Positions 16,761 to 24,768 of a stretch of 64,000 bases of DNA are shown in pieces. The notes under the pieces were generated by a model. That model saw only the letters and a list, made by a program, of their open reading frames with translations, was not told where the DNA came from and searched no databases. A program made the position numbers and the translations under genes. Location of the stretch: the NCBI GenBank assembly GCA_963749825.1, contig CAVVOI010000022.1, forward strand, positions 7,568 to 71,567, in the 5' to 3' direction. The stretch is from UBA11865 sp963749825. GTDB lineage: Bacteria; Chloroflexota; Anaerolineae; Promineifilales; Promineifilaceae. Within the stretch, counting starts at the first letter, position 1, and each line of letters starts with the position of its first letter.

Positions 16761-18311
16761 TTGTATATAGGAGATTATTTAGGAAGACGAGAAATTTATT
16801 CGCCAGATAAGCTGGCCATCATCGACGTTGGCAAGGCGCCGGAAATGAGGCTGACTTACTGGGAAATGAATCAGCGGGCTAACCGACTGGCTAACTGGCT
16901 GCGGGGCATGGCCGGCGTGGGCAAAGGCGATCGGGTGGCCATTCTGGCACGGGACGGCGTGGAACACCTGGCTTGTTTCTTCGCTTGCGGCAAGCTGGGC
17001 GCCATTCACACTGCCTTTAACTGGCGGCTTCACTGGCGCGAACACCTGGGCATTATTGCAAATGTCCAACCGACGGTCTTGATCTATTCTGATGATTTCA
17101 AAGAAAGCGTGGCCGAAATAGCGGCCGCTCTGACCGGCAGCTCCTACCCCATCGGCCATTACTTGCATATCGAGGGTCAGGGAATCGCCGGTAGCCAACA
17201 CTTGGAAACAGTTATGAATGCCTCCCCGGCAACGCCGGTCACCTGTGAAAAGTTGGATAAAGAGGACACCGCCTGTCTGCTGTTCACCGGCGGCACCACC
17301 GGCTTGCCAAAAGGGGCCATGATCAGCCACCGCATGATCTGCTGGAATATACTAAATACGGTGATCCACGATCTGCACCACGACGATACTTACCTGAATA
17401 TCTACCCCTTATTTCATGCCGGCGGCCTGTTTGCCTACCTGTCATCACAAATCGTCTTCGGTAATACAACTATCTTGACCCGGCAGTTTGATCCGGAACA
17501 AGTGCTGGCACTCATCGAGCGGGAAGGCGTCACCGTTTTCGCCGGTGTGCCAACCATGTACCAGATGATGACTCAGGCTTCCAATTGGGAAACGGCCGAC
17601 CTGAGCAGTTTGCGCTTCTGCACCAGCGGCGGTGCGCCGCTGCCGGTACCCCTGGTCGAGCAATATACTCGCGAGAAAGGCATCCGCTTCAAACAGGGCT
17701 TTGGCATGACCGAGTACGGGCCGGGTCTTTTCGCTTTGCCGCCAGAAGATGCCATTCGTAAAGCGGGTAGTATCGGCCGGCCCAATTATTTTGTCGACGT
17801 CCGGGTGGTAGATGACGACAACAAGCCCTTAGCCCCCAACCAGGAAGGAGAGCTGGTGCTTAAGGGACCCAGCCGCTGCTCGGGTTATTACGGCAATCCG
17901 GAAGCCTTCGCCGAAGTGATTGACGAAGAGGGCTGGTTTCACACCGGCGACATCGTGCGCTACGACGAGGAGTGGTACTTCTACGTGGTTGATCGCAAGA
18001 AGGATATGTTCATTTCCGGCGGCGAAAATATTTATCCCGTCGAGATCGAGAACGTGCTCTATAAACACCCGGCCGTACACATGTGCGCTGTGATCGGTCT
18101 ACCCGACGAAAAGTGGGGTGAGGTGGGTATGGCCTGCGTGGTGCTCAAGCCCGGCGAGAGCACCGGCGAAGAAGAGCTATTGAGCTTCATGAAAGATAAC
18201 TTAGCCAGCTACAAAGTGCCCAAGAGCGTCAAATTCTTGCATTCGCTGCCCCTATCGGGCATGGGCAAAATATTAAAACGTGAATTACGAGAGGAAATGA
18301 TACCCAACTAA
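16761..18311 (+). CDS. AMP-forming acyl-CoA ligase 2
   Basis: The 516-residue adenylate-forming ligase starts at TTG 16761, seven bases after GGAGG. Motifs: A3 FTGGTTGLPKG (Ser of the usual TSGTT replaced by Gly), A5 GFGMTEYG, A7 FHTGDIVRYD, A8 DRKKDMFISGGENI and catalytic Lys in GMGKILKRELRE. All residues needed for adenylation and thioesterification are present. It lies between the KAS III-like gene and an alpha/beta hydrolase (14 bp downstream). It is clearly paralogous to the ligases at 12337 and 22131 but well diverged from both, suggesting a different acid substrate. Confidence 0.9.
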   Translation: MYIGDYLGRREIYSPDKLAIIDVGKAPEMRLTYWEMNQRANRLANWLRGMAGVGKGDRVAILARDGVEHLACFFACGKLGAIHTAFNWRLHWREHLGIIANVQPTVLIYSDDFKESVAEIAAALTGSSYPIGHYLHIEGQGIAGSQHLETVMNASPATPVTCEKLDKEDTACLLFTGGTTGLPKGAMISHRMICWNILNTVIHDLHHDDTYLNIYPLFHAGGLFAYLSSQIVFGNTTILTRQFDPEQVLALIEREGVTVFAGVPTMYQMMTQASNWETADLSSLRFCTSGGAPLPVPLVEQYTREKGIRFKQGFGMTEYGPGLFALPPEDAIRKAGSIGRPNYFVDVRVVDDDNKPLAPNQEGELVLKGPSRCSGYYGNPEAFAEVIDEEGWFHTGDIVRYDEEWYFYVVDRKKDMFISGGENIYPVEIENVLYKHPAVHMCAVIGLPDEKWGEVGMACVVLKPGESTGEEELLSFMKDNLASYKVPKSVKFLHSLPLSGMGKILKRELREEMIPN

Positions 18312-18325
18312 TAGGAGAATGATCC

Positions 18326-19384
18326 ATGTGTACTGTACCGACCCTACCCGGCGTAACCTGTAAAACCATCCCCACCAAACGCATCAAGACCCACGTCTTA
18401 TTCAGTGGCCCAGAAGATGGCATTCCAGTCATATTCATTCACGGCAACTTCTCAGCCGCCACCTACTTCGAGGAAACGATGCTGGCCATGCCGGAGCAGT
18501 TTCGCTGTATCGCCCCAGATCTGCGCGGTTATGGCGATACGGAAGATTTGCCCATCGACGCAACGCGGGGAGCCCGCGATTGGTCCGATGATCTCAAAGC
18601 CCTGTCCGATGTCCTGGGCGATAAGCCCGGGCACCTGGTGAGCTGGTCCAACGGGACGGCCGCAGCGATCCAGTTTCAGCTCGATCATCCAGGTTTGGTC
18701 CTGTCGCAAACCTTCATCGACCCCATCAGCCCGTACGGTTTTGACGGCACCAAGGGACTTGATGGCGAGCCTTGCTACGATGATTTCGCCGGCTCAGGTG
18801 GCGGCGTCGTCAACCCCGAATTCGTCAAACGCATCAAGGACGGGGATCGCAGCGAAGAAGATCCCAATTCACCGCGCAATGTGATCAACACCTTCCTTTA
18901 CAAACCGCCCTTCCGAGCCGAACGTGAGGAAGAGTTTTTGACGGCCTCGATGTTGGAGAAGATGGGTGACGACCGTTATCCAGGCGACATGGTGCCGTCG
19001 GCTAATTGGCCCAACGTGGCGCCAGGCGTCTGGGGGCCGATCAACGCCACCTCGCCCAAGTATTTCAACGGCAGCGCTATCGTCGATGCCGAGCCAAAAG
19101 TTCCGGTATTGTGGGTGCGCGGCGAAGAGGACCAGATCGTCTCGGATATGTCATTCTTCGACTTCGGCACACTGGGCCAAATGGATCTGGTGCCCGGTTG
19201 GCCGGGCGCCGACGTATTTCCGCCACAACCCATGGTCTCGCAGATGCGAGCCGTCTTGGATCGTTACCAGGCCAACGGCGGCCGGTATGAGGAAGTGGTT
19301 TTCGCCGACACGGGTCACAGCCCGCTCATTGAGAAGCCGGAGCAGTTCCGGCAGGCATTGTTGGCCTTCTTGTCAGGCGTTTAG
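18326..19384 (+). CDS. Alpha/beta hydrolase with unusual nucleophile elbow
   Basis: The 352-residue protein has the alpha/beta-hydrolase layout: FIHGNFSAATYFEE oxyanion strand, PDLRGYGDTEDLP, acid VRGEEDQIV and His in DTGHSPLIE. The nucleophile elbow reads SWSNGT where GxSxG is usual: the first Gly is Ser, and the Ser is followed by Asn-Gly. The cap region (about 150-260) is longer than usual. Start ATG 18326 lies 14 bp after the ligase stop with GGAG nearby. Probably an esterase or thioesterase in the same operon; the substrate is unknown. Confidence 0.8.
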   Translation: MCTVPTLPGVTCKTIPTKRIKTHVLFSGPEDGIPVIFIHGNFSAATYFEETMLAMPEQFRCIAPDLRGYGDTEDLPIDATRGARDWSDDLKALSDVLGDKPGHLVSWSNGTAAAIQFQLDHPGLVLSQTFIDPISPYGFDGTKGLDGEPCYDDFAGSGGGVVNPEFVKRIKDGDRSEEDPNSPRNVINTFLYKPPFRAEREEEFLTASMLEKMGDDRYPGDMVPSANWPNVAPGVWGPINATSPKYFNGSAIVDAEPKVPVLWVRGEEDQIVSDMSFFDFGTLGQMDLVPGWPGADVFPPQPMVSQMRAVLDRYQANGGRYEEVVFADTGHSPLIEKPEQFRQALLAFLSGV

Positions 19385-19433
19385 TTCAAAGATGGATTGT
19401 CGTTTGTCACGCAAGTAAATCAAGGAAGATAAC

Positions 19434-20702
19434 ATGGCACCAAAGAATAAGGCTTTATCCCGGGGTGTAGCCGTCGTCGGGGCAGGCATGAGCAACTTCG
19501 GCGCCTTTCCCGGCCTATCGACCCGCGACCTGTTTGTGCAGGCCTTCCGGGAGATGCGGGCTTCGGTCGACAAAGGCCTGGACCCGGCCGATATCGAAGC
19601 TCTATATATCGGCAATTACAGCAGCGATCTCTTCGAAGGCCAGGCCCACACGGCTTCTTTGATGGCCGATTGGACAGGGCTCACGCCCCGGCCGGCCACA
19701 CGCATTGAGGATGCCTGCGCCAGCAGCGGCGTCGCCTTTCGCCAGGGCATCATCGCCGTGGCCTCGGGCCTATACGACATCGTCCTGGTAGGCGGTATCG
19801 AAAAGATGACCGATCTACCCATCTCCGAAGTGACCGACACGCTAGCGACGGCGGCCGATATGCTCTACGAGATCCCGGCTGGCTTCACTTTCCCCGGTCT
19901 TTATGCAGCGATGGCTACGGCTTATATGGATCGCTATGGCGCGACGCCAGATTCGTTCATGTCCGTCGGACTGAAGAATCACGACAATGGTGCATTAAAC
20001 CCTAAAGCCCAATTTGGCGCCCGGATCGCCGATATCATGGCCGCCAAAGTAGCGAAAGCACACAAGAAAGGTTACCCGGTCCCGACCTGGGCCAACGAAA
20101 TGGCATTTTTACATGACGACCGGGCCAATCCGGTCATCGCCTGGCCCATGCGCCTCTTTGACTGTTCGCCTGTATCCGATGGCGCGGCCGCCATCCTGCT
20201 GGTGAGCGAAGAATTGGCCAAATCCTTCAGCGATGATCCTCTCTACATCGCCGGATCCGGACAGGCCAGCGACGTTGCTTTGCACGATCGGGCGGATTTG
20301 ACATCGCTTGGTTCGGCCAGGCGGGCGGGGCAACAAGCGTATGAAATGGCCGGCGTAACCCCGGAAGACATCAAGATCGCCGAGGTGCATGATTGTTTCA
20401 CCATCGCCGAGATCATCGCTACTGAAGATTTGGGTTTTTTTGAACCCGGCCAGGGCTATGAAGCTGCAGAGGAGGGTTTGACCACTCGCCATGGTCCTAA
20501 ACCGATCAATACATCGGGCGGGCTGAAATCTAAGGGCCACCCAGTCGGCGCGTCGGGCGCGGGACAGGTGGTTGAGATCTGGAAGCAGATGCGCGGCCAG
20601 GCCGGCGAGCGGCAGGTGACGAAAGATATCGACCTGGCCTTAACTCACAACGTCGGCGGCACAGGCCAGAGCTGCGTCGTTCACATTTTTGAGAGGAGAT
20701 AA
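19434..20702 (+). CDS. Thiolase of the SCP-x/archaeal type (acetyl-CoA acetyltransferase-like)
   Basis: The 422-residue thiolase-superfamily enzyme has nucleophile C95 in DACASSG, HDCFTIAE as the SCP-x-type His region, and GHPVGASG near the C-terminus. It lacks the second Cys motif of classical degradative thiolases, as usual for this subclass (HNVGGTGQ). Its partner DUF35 protein starts 4 bp after the stop; in archaea and many bacteria these two form one complex. It would cleave or form 3-oxoacyl-CoA, which connects acyl-CoA degradation with acetoacetyl-CoA supply for PHA. ATG 19434 has a nearby AAGGAAG. Confidence 0.9.
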   Translation: MAPKNKALSRGVAVVGAGMSNFGAFPGLSTRDLFVQAFREMRASVDKGLDPADIEALYIGNYSSDLFEGQAHTASLMADWTGLTPRPATRIEDACASSGVAFRQGIIAVASGLYDIVLVGGIEKMTDLPISEVTDTLATAADMLYEIPAGFTFPGLYAAMATAYMDRYGATPDSFMSVGLKNHDNGALNPKAQFGARIADIMAAKVAKAHKKGYPVPTWANEMAFLHDDRANPVIAWPMRLFDCSPVSDGAAAILLVSEELAKSFSDDPLYIAGSGQASDVALHDRADLTSLGSARRAGQQAYEMAGVTPEDIKIAEVHDCFTIAEIIATEDLGFFEPGQGYEAAEEGLTTRHGPKPINTSGGLKSKGHPVGASGAGQVVEIWKQMRGQAGERQVTKDIDLALTHNVGGTGQSCVVHIFERR

Positions 20703-20706
20703 ATTC

Positions 20707-21132
20707 ATGGCCAACGAAGCATTCAACAATCAAGCCTTTCAGCAATTTCTGGGCGAACGTAAGCTCATGGGTTCCCAGTGCGGATCGTGCCAGGCTTTGT
20801 ATTTGCCGCCGCGCCCTTTGTGCCCTAATTGTTATGCTGAAGCCATGAGCTGGGTCGAGCTGTCGGGACAGGCTGAACTCAGGGCTTTTACGGTCGTTTC
20901 CATAGCGACCACGGCCATGATCGAGGCCGGTTACGGCCGGGATAATCCCTACTGCGCCGGCATCGTCCAACTGGATGAAGGTCCCTCGATCAGCGCCCAG
21001 ATCCTAGGCGTCGACCCGAAGAAACCGGAAACGATCCAGATCGGCACCCCTTTGCGAGTGGCCTATATCGACCGCGGTGAAGGAGAGGAGAAGAAGAGTT
21101 TTTTGGCTTTTGAAGCTAACAATGATCAGTAA
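20707..21132 (+). CDS. DUF35 zinc-ribbon/OB-fold protein, thiolase partner
   Basis: The 141-residue protein has the two-part DUF35 architecture: an N-terminal rubredoxin-like zinc ribbon with CGSCQALYLPP and PLCPNCY (four Cys, residues about 24-43), then an OB-fold (about 50-135). Members bind acyl-CoA and assist thiolases or HMG-CoA synthases, channelling acyl groups. AGGAG before ATG 20707 fixes the start; the gene follows the thiolase by 4 bp. This pairing strongly suggests a thiolase-DUF35 complex here. Confidence 0.88.
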   Translation: MANEAFNNQAFQQFLGERKLMGSQCGSCQALYLPPRPLCPNCYAEAMSWVELSGQAELRAFTVVSIATTAMIEAGYGRDNPYCAGIVQLDEGPSISAQILGVDPKKPETIQIGTPLRVAYIDRGEGEEKKSFLAFEANNDQ

Positions 21133-21175
21133 GTGGTTTATTACCAAGTAACTAAAGCATTCAGTCAGGTATATA

Positions 21176-21260
21176 TGTCATTTCGAGCAAAGCGAGAAAT
21201 CCCTGAAGCCTTTCGTTGACGTTATGCTTCAGGGATCCCTCCAAACCGGTCGGGATGACA
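21176..21260. repeat. Intergenic palindromic repeat (REP-like), copy 2
   Basis: A near-complete palindrome of about 85 bp: TGTCATTTCG (21177-21186) pairs with CGGGATGACA (21251-21260), and AATCCCTGAAG (21199-21209) pairs with CTTCAGGGAT (21227-21236). It shares words with the element at 12198-12302. It lies between the DUF35 gene and an alpha/beta hydrolase and could end the upstream transcript. Confidence 0.6.
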
Positions 21261-21296
21261 AGACAACGATTTATATATTTCGCTGACGGGTAATAA

Positions 21297-22103
21297 ATGC
21301 CTAAGATAGAGGCTAACAGCATTCAAATCTATTACGAGTTGCACGGGCCTGAAGAGGGTGATGTGTTAGTGCTGTCAAATGGCGTTTTGATGAGTACGGC
21401 CAGTTGGGCATTCCAGACGCCGGTCCTGTCCCAGCGCTACCGGCTTCTGCTCTATGATTGCCGGGGTATGTGGCAGTCGGAGCACCCGCCCGGCCCGTAT
21501 TCGATGGATCTGCATGCCGATGATTTGGCAGCCTTGCTAGATGCTCTGGATATCGAACAGGCTCATATTGGCGGTACATCATACGGAGCTGAGGTCAGCA
21601 TGGTCTTCGCCCTGAAATATCCCCAACGGGTTCGAAGCCTGATCGTGACCTCGGCCGTCAGCCAGATCGATCCCGTTCTCGAGGGATTGATCGGGGGCTG
21701 GATCGTCGCCGCTCGAGCCAAAGACCCCGAAATGTTCTTTCAAGTGGTTTATCCGCTGACCTTTTCCGATGCCTGGATCGCGGCCAACCAGGTCATTTTG
21801 GATGATGCCCGCCAACGATACAAAATGTTGGACTTTGACGCTTTGTTGGAATTACTCATGGCCTTCTCCCAGCTAAACATCACCCAGAACCTGGGCGAGA
21901 TCACAGCCCCGACCCTGGTCATCGCTGGCGAGAATGACATCTTGAAGCCTCGCCATTATGCCGAGATCATCGCCCGGGAGATACCCGGGGCCGAGTTGGC
22001 ACTCATTCCTCATGCCGGGCATGCGGCCTTATGGGAACAAGCGGCCGTATTCAATTCCCTGATCCTGGGTTTCTTGGCCAAACAAGGCGGCAAAATCAAA
22101 TGA
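21297..22103 (+). CDS. Alpha/beta hydrolase (enol-lactonase/MhpC-like)
   Basis: The 268-residue hydrolase is a paralogue of the one at 13873, beginning with the same MPK-x-x-ANxIxIYYExHG. It has oxyanion strand LSNGVLMSTASW, YDCRGMWQSEHPPGPY, nucleophile elbow GTSYGA (Ser near residue 98), acid GENDILKP and catalytic His in HAGHAALWEQ. It is cytoplasmic. It is followed 27 bp later by the third acyl-CoA ligase. The hydrolase-ligase pairing seen here and at 12337-14679 suggests a hydrolytic step next to CoA activation, for example ring or lactone opening. Confidence 0.85.
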   Translation: MPKIEANSIQIYYELHGPEEGDVLVLSNGVLMSTASWAFQTPVLSQRYRLLLYDCRGMWQSEHPPGPYSMDLHADDLAALLDALDIEQAHIGGTSYGAEVSMVFALKYPQRVRSLIVTSAVSQIDPVLEGLIGGWIVAARAKDPEMFFQVVYPLTFSDAWIAANQVILDDARQRYKMLDFDALLELLMAFSQLNITQNLGEITAPTLVIAGENDILKPRHYAEIIAREIPGAELALIPHAGHAALWEQAAVFNSLILGFLAKQGGKIK

Positions 22104-22130
22104 CACAGCTTTCCGAGGACGGAGACAATA

Positions 22131-23663
22131 ATGGTTCACTTTGATTGGATAAAACGACACGCCGAGCGCACACCCGGCAAATTGGCACTGATCGACGCTC
22201 ACAGCGGTCAACAGCTGAGCTATGCCCAATTCAACGAACGGGCCAATCGTCTGGCGAGTTTTTTGAAGGATGAACTGGACCTTGAGCCGGGAGATCGGGT
22301 TTCTATCCTGGCCCAAAATAGCGCCGCCTACTATGAAGCGCTGTTCGCATGCGGCAAGATGGGCGCAATTCTCAATACCCTCAATTGGCGTTTGGCTGTG
22401 CCCGAATTAGCCTACATCATCGAGGACTGCCAACCACGGGTCTTGCTTTATGATGCCGAGTTCGGCGAAGCGGCTCGAGCACTCAAAGCCAACAGCACCA
22501 TCGAAGAGTTGGTGATCCTGAATGGTGAACCGGATGGTACCACACTATCCGGACAATGGGCTTACGAAGATGCCCTAGGTACCGGCGATCCAGCTGGGGT
22601 CGAAATGCCCCGGCTCACCTATGACGACACCTGGGCCATCCTCTACACATCAGGTACCACCGGCCGGCCGAAAGGGGCCCAGGTGACCTACGGCAATTTC
22701 TTTTACAACGCCATCGGCATCGGCATGGCTGTCGATCTGACTTCCCAAGACATCAATTTGAACGTCTTGCCCGCCTTCCACGCCGGGGGGCTAGGTCTCT
22801 TTGCCGGGCCTACTTTCCACGCCGGCGGCACCGTGATCGTGATGCGGGCTTTCGATCCGGCCGAACTGCTGCGCTTGATTGAAACATGGCGGGTCAGCGT
22901 TTTATTATTGGTACCGGCCATTTACCTGATGCTGTCCCAATATCCGGATTTTGATCGTTACGACCTTTCTAGCGTGCGTAGTTGGTCTAGCGGTGGATCG
23001 GCTTTACCACCTTCGCTAGTCCATGAATATGCGCAGAAGAATATCATCATTCAACAAGGTTTCGGCATGACCGAGACGGGACCTACCGTCTTCCTGATCG
23101 GCAAGGAGGATGCACTGGCCAAGGCTGGTTCGGTAGGCAAACCAGTCATGCATACGGAGGTCCGCATCATGGACCGGGATGGTCAAGTGCTAGGACCGGA
23201 AGAAATCGGCGAACTTTGCGTCCGCGGCGGCAACGTAACGACCGGTTATTGGAACCGGCCGGAGGCTACGGCCGAGGCCATCGTCGACGGATGGCTTCAT
23301 TCTGGTGACGCAGCCAAGTATGATCAAGATGGCTTTTACTACATCGTCGATCGCTGGAAGGATATGTTCATCTCCGGCGGTGAAAACATCTATCCGGCCG
23401 AGGTGGAAAACATCATCTACCAGCACCCGGTCGTAGCCGAAGTCGCCGTCATCGGTGTGCCTCACCCCAAATGGCAGGAGGTAGGCAAGGCCATTGTGGT
23501 GGTAAAAGAGGGCCAGGAACTCAGCGAAGCGGAGGTGATCGAATTTTGCCAGGGGAAACTGGCTCGCTACAAGATACCCAAGTCGGTCGCCTTCGCCGAT
23601 TCTTTACCCCGTACAGCGGCCGGCAAGGTGCTCAAACGGGAACTGATGGAAAGCTACCGGTGA
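22131..23663 (+). CDS. AMP-forming acyl-CoA ligase 3
   Basis: The 510-residue adenylate-forming enzyme has A3 YTSGTTGRPKG, A5 GFGMTETG, A7 LHSGDAAKYD, A8 DRWKDMFISGGENI and catalytic Lys in AAGKVLKRELME. All core motifs are intact. The N-terminal sequence (WIKRHAERTPGKLALID) is like ligase 1. ATG 22131 is preceded by GGACGGAG. The next gene, a MaoC-domain protein, starts 10 bp after its stop. The pair would activate an acid and then hydrate its enoyl-CoA. The substrate is unknown. Confidence 0.9.
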   Translation: MVHFDWIKRHAERTPGKLALIDAHSGQQLSYAQFNERANRLASFLKDELDLEPGDRVSILAQNSAAYYEALFACGKMGAILNTLNWRLAVPELAYIIEDCQPRVLLYDAEFGEAARALKANSTIEELVILNGEPDGTTLSGQWAYEDALGTGDPAGVEMPRLTYDDTWAILYTSGTTGRPKGAQVTYGNFFYNAIGIGMAVDLTSQDINLNVLPAFHAGGLGLFAGPTFHAGGTVIVMRAFDPAELLRLIETWRVSVLLLVPAIYLMLSQYPDFDRYDLSSVRSWSSGGSALPPSLVHEYAQKNIIIQQGFGMTETGPTVFLIGKEDALAKAGSVGKPVMHTEVRIMDRDGQVLGPEEIGELCVRGGNVTTGYWNRPEATAEAIVDGWLHSGDAAKYDQDGFYYIVDRWKDMFISGGENIYPAEVENIIYQHPVVAEVAVIGVPHPKWQEVGKAIVVVKEGQELSEAEVIEFCQGKLARYKIPKSVAFADSLPRTAAGKVLKRELMESYR

Positions 23664-23673
23664 GCGTTAAGAA

Positions 23674-24555
23674 GTGAAGGATATGGAATTGTTCGTCGGC
23701 CAGATGGCCGAAGCAACCAAAACATTTAGCCAGGCGGATTTTGATCGCTTCGCGGCATTGAGCGGCGACGATAATCCCATCCATGTGGACCCGGTTTTTT
23801 CGGCCCAGACCCATTTCGGCCGGACGGTCTGCCACGGCATGCTGCTCTACAGCACCATCTGCCAGGTTCTGGGCCAACGTCTTCCCGGACCCGGCGCAAT
23901 CCAATGGGATCAATCGTTAATGTTTCCTACGCCGACCTTCACCGGTGAAGAGATGGATATTGAGCTAAAAGTGTTAGAAACCCGGCCAAAGGAAGGCACG
24001 GCCGTTTTAGAAACGACCATCAGCCACCAAGACGGCCAATTTGCCTGCCATGGACAGACAACCGTCGGCTTAACCGGCCGGCTGCCAGGGGAGATAACAT
24101 CGGCCAAACCGATAGATAAAGGAGAAACGGTTCAAGCATTCAAAGGTTTAAAACTGGATCAAAAAACGTCCACTACCCGGGTCTTCACGGAAAAGGATCT
24201 TGTCGAATATGCGGACCTGACCGGCGATAATAATCCGATATTCACCGAAAAGGGCTATGCCCGGGAGTTCGGGCTTGAGGACAGGATGATCCCGGGCGGA
24301 TTGCTCGGAGGTTTGTTCTCCTATTTATTGGGCACCGAACTACCCGGCCGGGGGACCAATTGGCTCAAGCAGCGGTTGATCTTTTTGAGACCGGCTTATC
24401 CGGGCCAAGCGATAACGGCCGAAGTCCAGATTAGTCGGCTGCGAGCGGATAAAGAATTAGTCAATTTAGGTACCAACTGCTTTAACACATTCGGCGAGAT
24501 CATTTGCACCGGCGAGGCGTTAGTATTGGTAAAAGATTTGTTATTTACAGCATGA
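23674..24555 (+). CDS. Tandem MaoC-domain hot-dog protein (enoyl-CoA hydratase-like)
   Basis: The 293-residue protein contains two hot-dog domains. The first (about 8-140) carries the hydratase motif GDDNPIHVDP with the catalytic Asp-His pair. The second (about 165-290) has the matching GDNNPIFTE, in which His is Phe, so it is probably structural, as in eukaryotic MFE-2-like double hot-dog hydratases. It likely makes (R)-3-hydroxyacyl-CoA from enoyl-CoA, the direct PHA synthase substrate (PhaJ-type role). The start is uncertain between GTG 23674 and ATG 23683; both lie close to AAGAAG/AAGG. It ends the acyl-CoA block. Confidence 0.83.
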   Translation: MKDMELFVGQMAEATKTFSQADFDRFAALSGDDNPIHVDPVFSAQTHFGRTVCHGMLLYSTICQVLGQRLPGPGAIQWDQSLMFPTPTFTGEEMDIELKVLETRPKEGTAVLETTISHQDGQFACHGQTTVGLTGRLPGEITSAKPIDKGETVQAFKGLKLDQKTSTTRVFTEKDLVEYADLTGDNNPIFTEKGYAREFGLEDRMIPGGLLGGLFSYLLGTELPGRGTNWLKQRLIFLRPAYPGQAITAEVQISRLRADKELVNLGTNCFNTFGEIICTGEALVLVKDLLFTA

Positions 24556-24617
24556 TAAAAGGCTTCATGCATGATGATCGTCAAATCCACACTATTCGAA
24601 GGAAGGCTGCATACTGT

Positions 24618-24668
24618 GCCAAGCACTACTAGTGCTTGGCATTATCGGTGCCTGACACTATCAGTGTC
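24618..24668 (+). promoter_or_regulatory. Two adjacent hairpins upstream of the BCAA transporter operon
   Basis: GCCAAGCACT-ACT-AGTGCTTGGC (24618-24640) is a perfect 10-bp stem. Fourteen bases on, GACACT-ATC-AGTGTC (24654-24668) forms a second hairpin with similar flanks (CCT before, TGG after). They lie 63 bp after the MaoC gene and 100 bp before the binding-protein start. They may terminate upstream transcription, be operators, or be a decayed repeat, since the two hairpins resemble each other. Confidence 0.5.
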
Positions 24669-24768
24669 TGGGAGGTGAAAATGTAAAAATGTCACAAATA
24701 ATGAGCGGCAATCTCGCCGCACGGTTTATAGTGATCCGTTACTTTATTGTTGATTAGGGAGGAAAGAA

